Source: Gemmatimonadota bacterium
Lineage (GTDB): Bacteria; Gemmatimonadota; Gemmatimonadetes; Longimicrobiales; Gaopeijiaceae
Length of the DNA: 64,000 nucleotides
Reading direction: 5' to 3'
Assembly (NCBI GenBank): GCA_012960225.1
Contig: DUBS01000033.1
Span: forward strand, 1-64,000
This document shows, piece by piece, positions 52,797 through 61,922 of this stretch. A program made the position numbers and the translations under genes. The notes beneath the pieces were generated by a model, which searched no databases, was not told the origin of the DNA, and saw nothing but the letters and a program-made list of their open reading frames with translations. Numbering within the stretch: the first letter of the stretch is position 1; each line of letters begins with the position of its first letter.

Positions 52797-55700
52797 TCAA
52801 GTCGGCATCCCTGCCGGATCCGGAGAAGCAAAAGGTGGAACCTGTCCTTGCTTGGGCACACCCCCATCCTGAGTCAATTCAGACTCTTCAGCATGAAGGA
52901 AATGGAGCTTCAAGAAACTCTCCAACTCATCAACCAGAGAGTACATGACTGGAACTAAGATCAGAGTGAGAAATGTCGCAAATAGAATCCCCGAGATGAT
53001 CGCTACAGCCATAGAACCCCACCAAGCCACCTGTTCTCCTCCCCAATAAAAATCCGGGTCTAAGGACCCGTAGAGTCCGAAGAAGTCAAAGTTCAATCCG
53101 ATGGCAAGAGGTACCAAACCTAAAGCTGTAGTTAATGCAGTAAGAACAACCGGTCGGAAGCGGGTTTTTCCACCCCTCACGAGTGCATCCTGAAGATCCA
53201 TGTCATCGCGCTCTCGCAGGACATCAATGTAGTCGATCAAAATTATCGCGTTGTTTACCACAATCCCCGCAAGCGAGATGATGCCCACACCCGTATTGAT
53301 GATCCCAAACGGCATCCGGAATATCATGAGTCCGAGCAACACACCAATCGTGGACATAATTACTGAAGTCAGGATGATGAGGGGCTTAACGATTGAATTG
53401 AACTGGCTAATGAGAATGAACCCTATCAGCATCAAGGCGGTTAGGAACGCTCCACTCAGAAATGCCTGTGCTTCATCCTGCTCTTGGGATTGACCGGTAT
53501 AACGCATGGTATACCCAGGAGTAAGGCGGCCCTCAAACTCGGTCAGTGTTTCTCTTACCTCTTCCATTACTGCATTATTCGTATAGCCAGCTGCCACATC
53601 TGAGGTGATCGTCGCCATACGTTCCTGATTTTTTCGGCGAATCGCGCCTGCCCCACCCTCAACACTCCAGGTCGCCATTGATACGAGCGGAATTTGGATT
53701 CCTCCCTCTGCCATCACCGTAAGTTCGCGGAGACCCTCCAGCTCATTCCGATAAGGGTCCGCAAGCCTAACTATGATGTCATATTCATCATTACCAGTTC
53801 GATATTTAGCCGCTTCGGTACCGTTGATCGCACCACGAATGGCATTCCCTACCCTCGAAGTATTCAAGTCGTAGAGAGCTGCCTTCTCTCGATCTATTGC
53901 TACAGCTAGCTCTGGGCGTGCTTCATTAAAGTCACTCTCTAGACCAACCAGTTTTGGGTATACCGGCGCACCTTCAAGGATACCCAGTAGTTCATCGGAT
54001 AACTCCTTAAGTTCATCAGGGTTCTCACCGACAATCTCTATATTTACCGGTAGTCCCTGGGGTGGACCCTCTACTATCTTATCGACTGTTATCGTAGCGC
54101 CAGCGATTTGCTTACCAACTGTTGCCTGCATTTCAGCCAAGGTCTCGAAGGCATCACGTTGTCGATCTTGAAAATCGACTAGGGATACACTTAAGCGACC
54201 ACCCTCCGGCCCTGTTGGACCACCCCCTCTTGGATTTCCGCCCCCTCGACCACCACCACTTCCGGTAACCGACACGACCGACACCCAATCTGAACGCCCA
54301 CCGATCCCATTGAGTTCTTGTTCAAGTTCACGAACAAATGCGTCCGTTACCTCTGCCCTTGTTCCAACAGGTGTTTCAACCTCAACCACCATTTCCCCTG
54401 GAGGCATCGACTCTGGGAAGAACTCCGTGCCCAATCCGAATAACCAATAGCCCACACCAGTCGCTAGGAAGACAACGAAAGTACCAGTTAGCATCTTAGC
54501 ACGGTGTGAAAGCGCCCACCGAAGTTGGCGCTCATACACTTTCATTACGTTCGGTAGGAAGTTGTTCTGGAAACTCCGGGCTAACCGTTCCAAGATGAAA
54601 CGGTAAAGGCCCCACAGAGCTACGATCGTGATTGATAGCAGCACAGCAGAGAGCGAATTCACACCAACAGAGATAAAGAGTAGGGTTGCCAGGGTCGCAC
54701 CAATTAATGTCCAACGCATAGCCCGCCGCATCCTCCTGCGTGGCACACCATCAAGCTGCATAAACATGGCGCTCAATGTTGGGACGATGACTATAGCTAC
54801 AAAAAGAGAGCTGGTTAGCGTGATGATCAGCGTCTTAGGGAGGTAGCCCATGAAGCTACCTATCTCACCAGGCCAAAATAGAAGCGGTGTGAAAGCTGCT
54901 AGCGTGGTCGCTGTCGCGGCGATAATCGGTCCAGCAACCTCCCCGGTTGCCTTCTTCGCAGCCAATGTTCGATCCCACCCTTCTTCCAAGAATCGGTAAA
55001 TATTCTCGACAACCACGATCGCGTTATCGACGAGCATACCCAGGGCAAGGATCAAGCTAAAGAGCACAATCATGTTCATCGAGATACCCAGGATATTGAG
55101 CATCATGAACGAAAGGAACATTGACGCAGGAATCGAGATCGCGACGAACACTGAAGTCCCCGCACCAAGGAAGAAAAGAAGTATAGCTACGATCAAAATG
55201 AGCCCTGACACAATGTTGTTTTCGAGGCTGGACACCATCTGATCGATTTCGCCGGACATATCCGAGGTAAATGTGACCTTGGTCGTAGGTGGAAAGAGTG
55301 ATTCCATCGCTGCGACCTCAGCCTTCACTCCTTCAGCCGTTTCGATGATGTTCTCACCGGACCGCTTGATAACATCAAGAGTGATGACTGAGACACCATC
55401 CATGCGAGCGAAATTTTCTCGCTCAGCAAAACCGAAATCTACAGTTGCCACATCCCTCACGTAGATTGGTCGCCCTTCCTCAATAAGGACGACTATGTCC
55501 TCTATTAGGGTGGGTTCATCGAACTCTCCGTCTACACGTATCAGGTATTTAGTATCACCAACATCTATGGAACCGCCTGGAATATTTACGTTCTCATTCC
55601 GGATCGCGTCGATTACATCGCTGAGCGCAATGCCATAGAATTGCAGTTTTCCAAGGTCGACATCCACCTTGACCTCCCGTTCCAACCCACCGCGGAGATC

Positions 55701-56333
55701 CGCTCGTAGAACCGGCGGCAGCGCTTCTAGTCGGTCCTGAAGTTCCTCAGCTAATTCCTTCAAACGCACCAATCCATATTCGCCAGCCAAGTTGACCTGC
55801 ATAACCGGCATTTCTGAGAAACTAAACTCAAGGATCGAAGGTTCTTCCGCGTCCTGAGGCAAATCTGACTTCGCTAGATCCACCTTTTCTCTAACCTTTT
55901 GTAACGCGTCATCCAGATCGATAGATGCCTCAAATTCTGCCACTATACTTGAGTAACCTTCTACCGATGTGGACGATAATTCTTTGAGTTCGCTGATGGT
56001 GGAAAGCTCTTCCTCCAACACTCTAGTTACTTGGCTCTCGACGTCACCCGGGGACACACCACTGTAGACTGTATTTACAGCAAGCATCGATATCGGAATC
56101 TGTGGAAAAGACTCTTTGGGAGTTGCCTGGTACGATAAGGCACCCATGACACCAATGATCACCAACAATATGACAACAGAAGTTCTGTGCTCGATCGCAA
56201 AACTCGTTGGGAAGAACTCCTTGTATCGTGCTAAGGAGTCAGAACCCGATCTACGCACATCGGATTCTGACACTCCCGTTCTCTGATGGGTTTTCTTGTC
56301 TTCACGCACGCCTCTACCGCCTCCCTCCGACAA
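52797..56333 (-). CDS. RND efflux transporter, inner-membrane pump
   Basis: A 1,178-residue RND pump, longer than the usual 1,020-1,050. Membrane segment 4 has LVDNAIVVVENI (434-445); the proton-relay Asp-Asp of AcrB reads Asp-Asn here, a variant common in the LVDN subgroup. Extra length comes from a cytoplasmic N-terminus (about 45 residues), two additional hydrophobic segments at about 541-582, and a Gly-rich stretch at 691-712 in the second porter domain. Substrate unknown; drug or lipid efflux is typical. Its start overlaps the adaptor stop by 20 bases. Confidence 0.93.
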   Translation of the reverse strand: MSEGGGRGVREDKKTHQRTGVSESDVRRSGSDSLARYKEFFPTSFAIEHRTSVVILLVIIGVMGALSYQATPKESFPQIPISMLAVNTVYSGVSPGDVESQVTRVLEEELSTISELKELSSTSVEGYSSIVAEFEASIDLDDALQKVREKVDLAKSDLPQDAEEPSILEFSFSEMPVMQVNLAGEYGLVRLKELAEELQDRLEALPPVLRADLRGGLEREVKVDVDLGKLQFYGIALSDVIDAIRNENVNIPGGSIDVGDTKYLIRVDGEFDEPTLIEDIVVLIEEGRPIYVRDVATVDFGFAERENFARMDGVSVITLDVIKRSGENIIETAEGVKAEVAAMESLFPPTTKVTFTSDMSGEIDQMVSSLENNIVSGLILIVAILLFFLGAGTSVFVAISIPASMFLSFMMLNILGISMNMIVLFSLILALGMLVDNAIVVVENIYRFLEEGWDRTLAAKKATGEVAGPIIAATATTLAAFTPLLFWPGEIGSFMGYLPKTLIITLTSSLFVAIVIVPTLSAMFMQLDGVPRRRMRRAMRWTLIGATLATLLFISVGVNSLSAVLLSITIVALWGLYRFILERLARSFQNNFLPNVMKVYERQLRWALSHRAKMLTGTFVVFLATGVGYWLFGLGTEFFPESMPPGEMVVEVETPVGTRAEVTDAFVRELEQELNGIGGRSDWVSVVSVTGSGGGRGGGNPRGGGPTGPEGGRLSVSLVDFQDRQRDAFETLAEMQATVGKQIAGATITVDKIVEGPPQGLPVNIEIVGENPDELKELSDELLGILEGAPVYPKLVGLESDFNEARPELAVAIDREKAALYDLNTSRVGNAIRGAINGTEAAKYRTGNDEYDIIVRLADPYRNELEGLRELTVMAEGGIQIPLVSMATWSVEGGAGAIRRKNQERMATITSDVAAGYTNNAVMEEVRETLTEFEGRLTPGYTMRYTGQSQEQDEAQAFLSGAFLTALMLIGFILISQFNSIVKPLIILTSVIMSTIGVLLGLMIFRMPFGIINTGVGIISLAGIVVNNAIILIDYIDVLRERDDMDLQDALVRGGKTRFRPVVLTALTTALGLVPLAIGLNFDFFGLYGSLDPDFYWGGEQVAWWGSMAVAIISGILFATFLTLILVPVMYSLVDELESFLKLHFLHAEESELTQDGGVPKQGQVPPFASPDPAGMPT

Positions 56334-57396
56334 TGTTCACCCTGTCACCGTCTGCTACAGATTTTTGACCTACAACGATCAACTCTTCCCCAGGAGCAAG
56401 ACCTGATTCGACGACTACAAGATTACGGCGTGTCGGTCCTAGGGTGATTGAGCGGACTTCAGCCACCGTTCCCTCACTTCGCTCAGCTATCACAAACACG
56501 ACGTAACCATCCTCAACTCGCACAAGCACGTCTTGGGGCACGACAATCGCCTCCTCAACTTCCTGGCGAGTTACCGCCATATTAGCGACCATCTCAGGCT
56601 TAATACGTCTACTGGGATTGGGCACCATGACCTCAATTGAAAACGTCCGATTTCGAGGGTTCACAGTAGAACCCACATAACGGATCGGAGCAGTAAATCG
56701 TTCCCCAGCGAATACGTCAAAAGCGAGAGTCGCCTCTGCACCGACCCAAACGTCCGGGACGTATCTTTCAGGCACACCCGCGACCACTCTTACTGGATCG
56801 AGATCAATGAGCCGCCCCACTGATTGTCCCGGAGCCACCATCGATCCAATTTCTACGTGGCGCTCATCCCAAATCCCTGAGAACGGGGCCCGAATCGTTG
56901 TCCGAGCTAGCCGTTCCTCAAGACCCCTGAGTGCGGCCATGCTCTGCTCCGCACCAAACCGAGCCTCTAGATAGGTGATCTCAGAGCCTATCCGATCTTC
57001 TTCCCATAACCGTTTGCGTCGCTCCCAAGTCTGTCCCGCTAGCTCCGCGACAGCGCGAGCCTGCTCCACTTGTGCTGTGAGTATACGATCATCGATCTTG
57101 GCAAGTGGCGCGCCACTTTCAACTTGTGCCCCCTTATCAACGAAAATTTCTCGGATCACTCCGCTTTCCTCAGCCGAGACCATCACGTCTTGATTGGCCA
57201 CAGCTGCAGCTGTCAACCTGATCTCTTCTATAAATTTCTCGGTCTCAATCCGCGATACCTCGACATTGATGATACGAACAAATTCCTCGGAATCCGTTCC
57301 ATCTATCCCATCTGCCTGAGCAGTTCCACATCCACTAACTGCAAGTGCGGCTATAAGAGATAGCACTCCTCGCTTCCTAGTGTCCGAGTTCTTCAT
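56314..57396 (-). CDS. RND periplasmic adaptor (membrane fusion lipoprotein)
   Basis: A 360-residue membrane fusion protein. A lipoprotein signal ends in VSGC (C23). A helical hairpin (about 105-155) is flanked by two lipoyl half-motifs, and beta-barrel and membrane-proximal domains follow. It would join the RND pump to the TolC-type channel. ATGA overlap with the tolC-like gene and a 20-base overlap with the pump gene show a tightly coupled unit. Confidence 0.93.
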   Translation of the reverse strand: MKNSDTRKRGVLSLIAALAVSGCGTAQADGIDGTDSEEFVRIINVEVSRIETEKFIEEIRLTAAAVANQDVMVSAEESGVIREIFVDKGAQVESGAPLAKIDDRILTAQVEQARAVAELAGQTWERRKRLWEEDRIGSEITYLEARFGAEQSMAALRGLEERLARTTIRAPFSGIWDERHVEIGSMVAPGQSVGRLIDLDPVRVVAGVPERYVPDVWVGAEATLAFDVFAGERFTAPIRYVGSTVNPRNRTFSIEVMVPNPSRRIKPEMVANMAVTRQEVEEAIVVPQDVLVRVEDGYVVFVIAERSEGTVAEVRSITLGPTRRNLVVVESGLAPGEELIVVGQKSVADGDRVNIVGGRR

Positions 57397-58895
57397 GGTA
57401 ATTCGTAACCCTCTTCAGCTGTTTGGATTGCTTCTTGATCGACCAATGGAACCAACCCAGTCGCCTCATCTAATTGTGCACGTGCGACCAGGTAATCGAA
57501 GACGGCCTGCGCATAATTAAATTCACTCTGACGCAGCGCCACCTCCGCATCTATAAGCTCAAACTGGCTTCCGAGTCCCTCTCGATACCGCGCGCTCGCT
57601 ATTTCAAAGCCTCTAGTTGCCTGCTGTACCGCCAGCCTTTGAGCCCGAGCTCGTAACAATGTTTCTACAGACAACTCCAAGAGGCTCTTCACCTCGGCCT
57701 GGGCCATATCACGCCCGCGTTGAGACTGGACCTCTGCGGATCGAAGTGCTGCTCGCTTCTGACCGATTCGAGACACCCGTCTGAAGCCCTGAAACACTGG
57801 CAGGCTCACTCTGACGCCAACAATGCGAGAGTACGCCCTCTGCCCGTCGCCGCGGGCGAAGAAGTTCGGACTCCCATTGTCCTGAGCATTAATGATATAG
57901 TTGCCGAACAGTGTCACCTCCGGGAAGTAGCTTGCTTGCTCTAATCTCACTTCACTCTGCCTTAAATCCCGATTTAACTCCAGCTGTCTCAGGTCAGATC
58001 TCAATTCACTTGCCATCCGAAGAGCACGTTCCGATAGTTCCAAATCTCCTGCTTGGAATCCCATGAATTCTAGGATCTCACGGTTATCTGCATCATTATT
58101 CTCAAGATTGTCCAAATCCATGTTGGCCAACGCCCCCGTCACCGTGATCTCCTCTTGGTCGGACACGTCTAGCTCAATTGCCAACTGACGGCGGACTTCA
58201 CGAATGCTATTCTCTGCCCGCCTGAGGTTTGGCTCTAGATTCGCCAGCTCTACCTCAAGCCGCAGTAAATCGTAGTCTGAAGCAAGCCCGGCCTCGTTCC
58301 TCACTCTTGTTTCGCGAACAGATTCACGTACTCGTCGTACAGAGTTCTCTGTTAGTCGCAGCTGTTCACTCGAGAGCAGGAGTTGGTAGTAGGATAGTCG
58401 CACCCGAGTCGCGACTGCATGAGATTGACCGCGAACTGCCTCTGATTGGAGTTGCTCAAAGCGGGACGCAGCTCCCACTCCCACGAAAACCGAGGGGCGT
58501 AGAAGTGGTTGTTCTACAGAGATAGTTGAGGCCCATTGATTGTCAGCCCCAAACCGAACAGGTAGGTAGTCGTCTGGCCCCGCGGTAGGATCGAAGATCG
58601 ACGCAGGAAGAAAATTGACAGTAGGTGAAATGTTTCTCGAGTAGCTGGCGTTCAGATCTACGCTCGGGTAGATCTCACTCCACGCCTCCGAGACACGCTC
58701 CTCTGCCTCAGCGAGCCCGAGACGCGCCGCCACAACATCAGGGTTCGCTCCTAACGCAGTTCGAACAGCGTCCTCTATCCCGAAAACTACCCGGTTAACT
58801 TGGGCTTCTACCTCAGTTGAACCCAGTCCAACCCCTAGGACCAAGCATACAGGAACGATACCGAGAACGTTCTTCCAGGATTGTATCCGTATCAT
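57393..58895 (-). CDS. TolC-family outer-membrane channel
   Basis: A 500-residue outer-membrane efflux protein. The signal peptide spans about 1-31 (STEVEAQ). Two repeats of the OEP family with long helices (about 45-270 and 290-480) carry the usual internal similarity (ALGANPDVVAARLGLAEAE, then later SARYREGLGSQFELIDAE). It forms the outer-membrane exit duct of the adjacent RND system. It begins 22 bases after the tetR stop, indicating co-transcription with its regulator. Confidence 0.92.
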   Translation of the reverse strand: MIRIQSWKNVLGIVPVCLVLGVGLGSTEVEAQVNRVVFGIEDAVRTALGANPDVVAARLGLAEAEERVSEAWSEIYPSVDLNASYSRNISPTVNFLPASIFDPTAGPDDYLPVRFGADNQWASTISVEQPLLRPSVFVGVGAASRFEQLQSEAVRGQSHAVATRVRLSYYQLLLSSEQLRLTENSVRRVRESVRETRVRNEAGLASDYDLLRLEVELANLEPNLRRAENSIREVRRQLAIELDVSDQEEITVTGALANMDLDNLENNDADNREILEFMGFQAGDLELSERALRMASELRSDLRQLELNRDLRQSEVRLEQASYFPEVTLFGNYIINAQDNGSPNFFARGDGQRAYSRIVGVRVSLPVFQGFRRVSRIGQKRAALRSAEVQSQRGRDMAQAEVKSLLELSVETLLRARAQRLAVQQATRGFEIASARYREGLGSQFELIDAEVALRQSEFNYAQAVFDYLVARAQLDEATGLVPLVDQEAIQTAEEGYELP

Positions 58896-58917
58896 TATTT
58901 CCTCTTCCTATTCGATC

Positions 58918-59556
58918 TCACGCCAAAGGCGCTGCTTGACCTCGTATATAGAGTTTCTCTAGTTGAGCTGCGAAGCTGGGGGTGGCGAAGCCGCTCATCA
59001 TTCGAGCACCCGATTGCTCGAATAGTGATTGGAATTCCTCTCGGTCCATTGGGAAGATGCCTTGGTGGTAAAGCAGAACCATCCCATGCGCATGAGCCCA
59101 CATCGTCAATGAGGTTTGGAGTGGATCAGACTCTTTGAGGAGGCCGACCTGCATACATTCGCGAACTCGGTCTACCCAAAACTGATGGACTCCCAACCCC
59201 ATTGCTTCTATGTCATCCGGAAGCTCCTTCATTCCAAGGCGTTCCGGGCCAGAAAACATGATCTTGTACCAACGGGGGTGTTCAAGTGCGAAATCGAGAT
59301 ACCCTTCACCCGCCTGGAAAAAACGCTCTATCGGTGTGGGCGCCTGTAGTGCCCGGTATACGTATCCCTGGTAAGCATGGTACGCTTCCCTAACAACATC
59401 ACCGAGTACCTCTTCTTTACCGTCATAGTGTCGGTAAAGGGCCGGGGCGGTAACACCAACATTCTTTGCGAGTTTTCTCATTGAGAAACCGGATAAGCCA
59501 GTCTCTAAATAGAGTTCACACGCACACGCAAGTATCTTGTCTCTTTGAGTCCCCAT
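58918..59556 (-). CDS. TetR/AcrR family repressor of the efflux operon
   Basis: A 212-residue regulator. The N-terminal helix-turn-helix spans about 21-50 (GFSMRKLAKNVGVTAPALYRHY), with a WHG-type ligand domain after it. Start ATG at 59554-59556 has no Shine-Dalgarno and coincides with the predicted transcription start, so the mRNA looks leaderless. It is the first gene of tetR-tolC-adaptor-RND. An operator-like palindrome covers its own start, so it probably represses the whole operon including itself until a pump substrate binds. Confidence 0.92.
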   Translation of the reverse strand: MGTQRDKILACACELYLETGLSGFSMRKLAKNVGVTAPALYRHYDGKEEVLGDVVREAYHAYQGYVYRALQAPTPIERFFQAGEGYLDFALEHPRWYKIMFSGPERLGMKELPDDIEAMGLGVHQFWVDRVRECMQVGLLKESDPLQTSLTMWAHAHGMVLLYHQGIFPMDREEFQSLFEQSGARMMSGFATPSFAAQLEKLYIRGQAAPLA

Positions 59557-59573
59557 GTTAACACTGTAAACAT
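59555..59573. promoter_or_regulatory. TetR operator 1
   Basis: ATGTTAACACTGTAAACAT is a 19-base palindrome with 8 of 9 pairs matching. It covers the tetR start codon and the -10 box of its promoter, so a bound repressor would block transcription. It shares the pattern ATGYTAACACYGTWWA with operator 2. Confidence 0.75.
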
Positions 59574-59591
59574 GGAACCTGAATCAGTCAA
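59563..59591 (-). promoter_or_regulatory. promoter of the tetR-tolC-adaptor-RND operon
   Basis: TTGACT (59586-59591), a 17-base spacer and TACAGT (59563-59568) on the minus strand. The predicted start is at about 59556, the first base of the tetR ATG. Confidence 0.6.
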
Positions 59592-59612
59592 TAATTTAAG
59601 GAGAATACATGC

Positions 59613-59630
59613 TAACACCGTTTAGTGTTA
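59613..59630. promoter_or_regulatory. TetR operator 2
   Basis: TAACAC, a 6-base spacer, GTGTTA: perfect 6-bp arms. Aligned with operator 1 through ATGYTAACACYGTWWA, the two copies start 54 bases apart (about five helical turns), upstream of the -35. This would allow two repressor dimers on the same DNA face. Confidence 0.6.
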
Positions 59631-59653
59631 AAAGGTGCAATGGGAACAGCTCA

Positions 59654-59676
59654 CTTACTGGGTACCACCCAGTAAG
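59654..59676. repeat. perfect 10-bp hairpin after the HEAT/cyclophilin gene
   Basis: CTTACTGGGT-ACC-ACCCAGTAAG, with a further GCTCA/TGAGC outer pair. It lies 17-39 bases after the stop of the upstream gene. No U-tract follows, but such a strong hairpin may still end or protect that transcript before the efflux operon promoter. Confidence 0.5.
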
Positions 59677-59692
59677 GCCTAGAATGAGCAGT

Positions 59693-61810
59693 TCAGTCCC
59701 TTACTTCGACCTTCGCGCTGAGAATAAGGTCGTCCTGAGTTATACGGTCCACGATGTCCATTCCCTCAACAACCCATCCGAACACAGTATACCCACCGTC
59801 TAAGTGTGGAAGCATTGTATGAGCGATGAAAAATTGTGAACCCTCAGTATCTTTCCCGAGCCTTGCCATACCCACAGACCCTCTTTGGAAAGGTATCCCG
59901 TTTAACTCGGTTGTAATCTCAAATCCTGGGCCACCCATACCAGAAAAACCCTCCACGTCCCCCCCCTGAACTACAAAATTCGGGATGACTCTGTGAAAGG
60001 CCACACCATCATAACGTCCTTCTTCACTGAGTCGGGCAATTGTTTGAACGGTATGAGGTGCATGCTCCGTAAACATTCTGATTCTAATTCGTCCCCGAGT
60101 CGTCTCAGCCACCAACTCAGGAGCTTCACCAAGCCGTCCCAAGTAGCCCCAGTCGATTTGGGTCGGATCGTAGCTTGGCGGCGCAGGCAATACTTCAGGA
60201 GGTAACTCCAAGCCATCATCAACTCCGATATCAACAGTTGAAGCCTCTCCCGTCAGTCGTTCAAGTTCCATAGCCGCGGTCCGCCTTATTGGACCAATTT
60301 GGTGTCCCAGTGCTTCTCGGAGAATCAAGTGAGCATCCGGATCACCTGTAATCGCTATCAAACCCAAGATTTCGACAGCCTCTCGGATCTCTGATCCAGC
60401 CGCAAATTCCCGGTATACATCACCCAGGACTCCAGCACTACCGAACTCACCGAAGAGAGGGTCAGTAAGCATCTCTAACCCAGTCCTGTAGACGCTAGCA
60501 TCGTCGCTCTGTACTGCACCCGAAAAAATTTCGTAATAGACTCGTCTGAGATCAGGATTCTGCCTATCCCCAGACCAGCGACTCGCTAAAGATTGAACCG
60601 CGGCAGTGTTGACCTCTGGATAAGAGGACCGAGCTGCCTCACTGAGCCTCTGGAGCGCCTCTGTCCCTCTGATTTGACTAAGGGCGGCTACACCTATTTT
60701 CCAACCTGCCGAGTCATCCGAGTTCAGTGAATCCAACCAATTGAATACAAATGGGCCTTCATTCTGTCGACCTAATAGTCGCAAAAGTGGTCCGGTTACA
60801 CTTCCACGTTCTAGATCAGAATCAATCCAACTCTTAATACGCGTAATGATTTCAGGAGAGTGGTCTACTCTCGCAACACTACTTGCCGCCCTGGCAGCCA
60901 CATGCTCGGAAGAGTCTTCAAGGCCATTCAATAGAACCTCGAGCACCTCCGGTTGAGATTCTCGCCCAGTGAGGCCTGCTAGTGCTTCAGCCCGCGCGCG
61001 CCAGTCCTGAGCTGCACCAGCCCATCGGGTTAGCCGTCCGACATCTGAATCATCTCCTAGCCGACCAAGGGCCACGATAAGATGCAGGGCAGCCGGGTCA
61101 TCTTCCGCAAACAGATCCAGAACCTCTCGGAGACGTAACACTCTCGATGACCACAGGGATGTGTCTGTTACACGCCCAAAATAGTATGCCGCAGCGACTC
61201 TAATATCCGGGCTGGAATCATCTAATTTACTGAATAGCAAGTCACGGCTGTCCGCATGATTCACGTTAAAGACTGCTCCATTCACTGCGAGCGCAAGGAC
61301 TCTCAGGGGTTCTTCGTCCGTTAGTACATCGGCCGAGAGAAGTGCCTTAGATGCCGAAACAGCCCCGATCTTACCTAGAGCTTCTAGGATTCGATACCTG
61401 ACGTCGCGCTGTGTTTCTCGTGTGAGTAACTCTACTAGAACAGGGACTGAGGACTCATTGTTAAGCTGGCCAATCGCGAACACGATATCCCGTCGTACTG
61501 CCGCGTCCTCTTCACTTTGTAGCCTGGACACCAGGACCGAAAATGTGGAGGGCTCTTGAATAGATCCAAGAGCGAATGCCGCTCTAGCTCTCAGAGTAGG
61601 GTCCGTTGCAAAAAGCGTTTCAGCTAGACCCAGTGCGTCTCGGTTTACTTGGAGATCGACAATAGCTTGAAGTCTAGAATTTCGGAGCAACCCATCGCTC
61701 GTGCGCACGGATATCGCGTCGTCCCCTTCGATTGTCGAAGTGCTAATCTGACACCCCAAGCAAGAGCAAAGAGTGACGAAAACCAATGCGAACCGGCACA
61801 AGCTGGACAT
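59693..61810 (-). CDS. HEAT-repeat protein fused to a cyclophilin-type prolyl isomerase, lipoprotein
   Basis: A 705-residue exported protein. A signal peptide with a Cys-rich end (SCLGC, about 15-19) suggests a lipoprotein. Residues about 50-540 are HEAT/PBS-lyase-like helical repeats (for example LRARAAFALGSIQEPS, AVRRDIVFAIGQLNNES). The C-terminal 150 residues are a complete cyclophilin domain: FHRVIPNFVVQGGD starts at 605 with the catalytic Arg607, and GSQFFI and LDGGYTVFG follow. The ATG at 61808-61810 begins the signal peptide. It follows the D15-type barrel gene by 112 bases on the same strand, so it may help fold outer-membrane proteins. Confidence 0.85.
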   Translation of the reverse strand: MSSLCRFALVFVTLCSCLGCQISTSTIEGDDAISVRTSDGLLRNSRLQAIVDLQVNRDALGLAETLFATDPTLRARAAFALGSIQEPSTFSVLVSRLQSEEDAAVRRDIVFAIGQLNNESSVPVLVELLTRETQRDVRYRILEALGKIGAVSASKALLSADVLTDEEPLRVLALAVNGAVFNVNHADSRDLLFSKLDDSSPDIRVAAAYYFGRVTDTSLWSSRVLRLREVLDLFAEDDPAALHLIVALGRLGDDSDVGRLTRWAGAAQDWRARAEALAGLTGRESQPEVLEVLLNGLEDSSEHVAARAASSVARVDHSPEIITRIKSWIDSDLERGSVTGPLLRLLGRQNEGPFVFNWLDSLNSDDSAGWKIGVAALSQIRGTEALQRLSEAARSSYPEVNTAAVQSLASRWSGDRQNPDLRRVYYEIFSGAVQSDDASVYRTGLEMLTDPLFGEFGSAGVLGDVYREFAAGSEIREAVEILGLIAITGDPDAHLILREALGHQIGPIRRTAAMELERLTGEASTVDIGVDDGLELPPEVLPAPPSYDPTQIDWGYLGRLGEAPELVAETTRGRIRIRMFTEHAPHTVQTIARLSEEGRYDGVAFHRVIPNFVVQGGDVEGFSGMGGPGFEITTELNGIPFQRGSVGMARLGKDTEGSQFFIAHTMLPHLDGGYTVFGWVVEGMDIVDRITQDDLILSAKVEVRD

Positions 61811-61922
61811 GCTATACCCGCCTAATCCTTGAGCATTACTTTGGCATCTAACTGCGCATCTATCCCTAATCCTAATTAAGGGACCCGGCATTCTGTCCCC
61901 AGATAGCAGCATTGTCTAGAAA

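Noticed and set aside
59609-59803. Plus-strand 64-codon frame with a good Shine-Dalgarno (AAGGAG) before its ATG
   Set aside because: Its ATG is part of the repeated operator pattern ATGYTAACACYGTWWA, the frame runs antisense into the cyclophilin gene end, and the peptide has no recognisable features.
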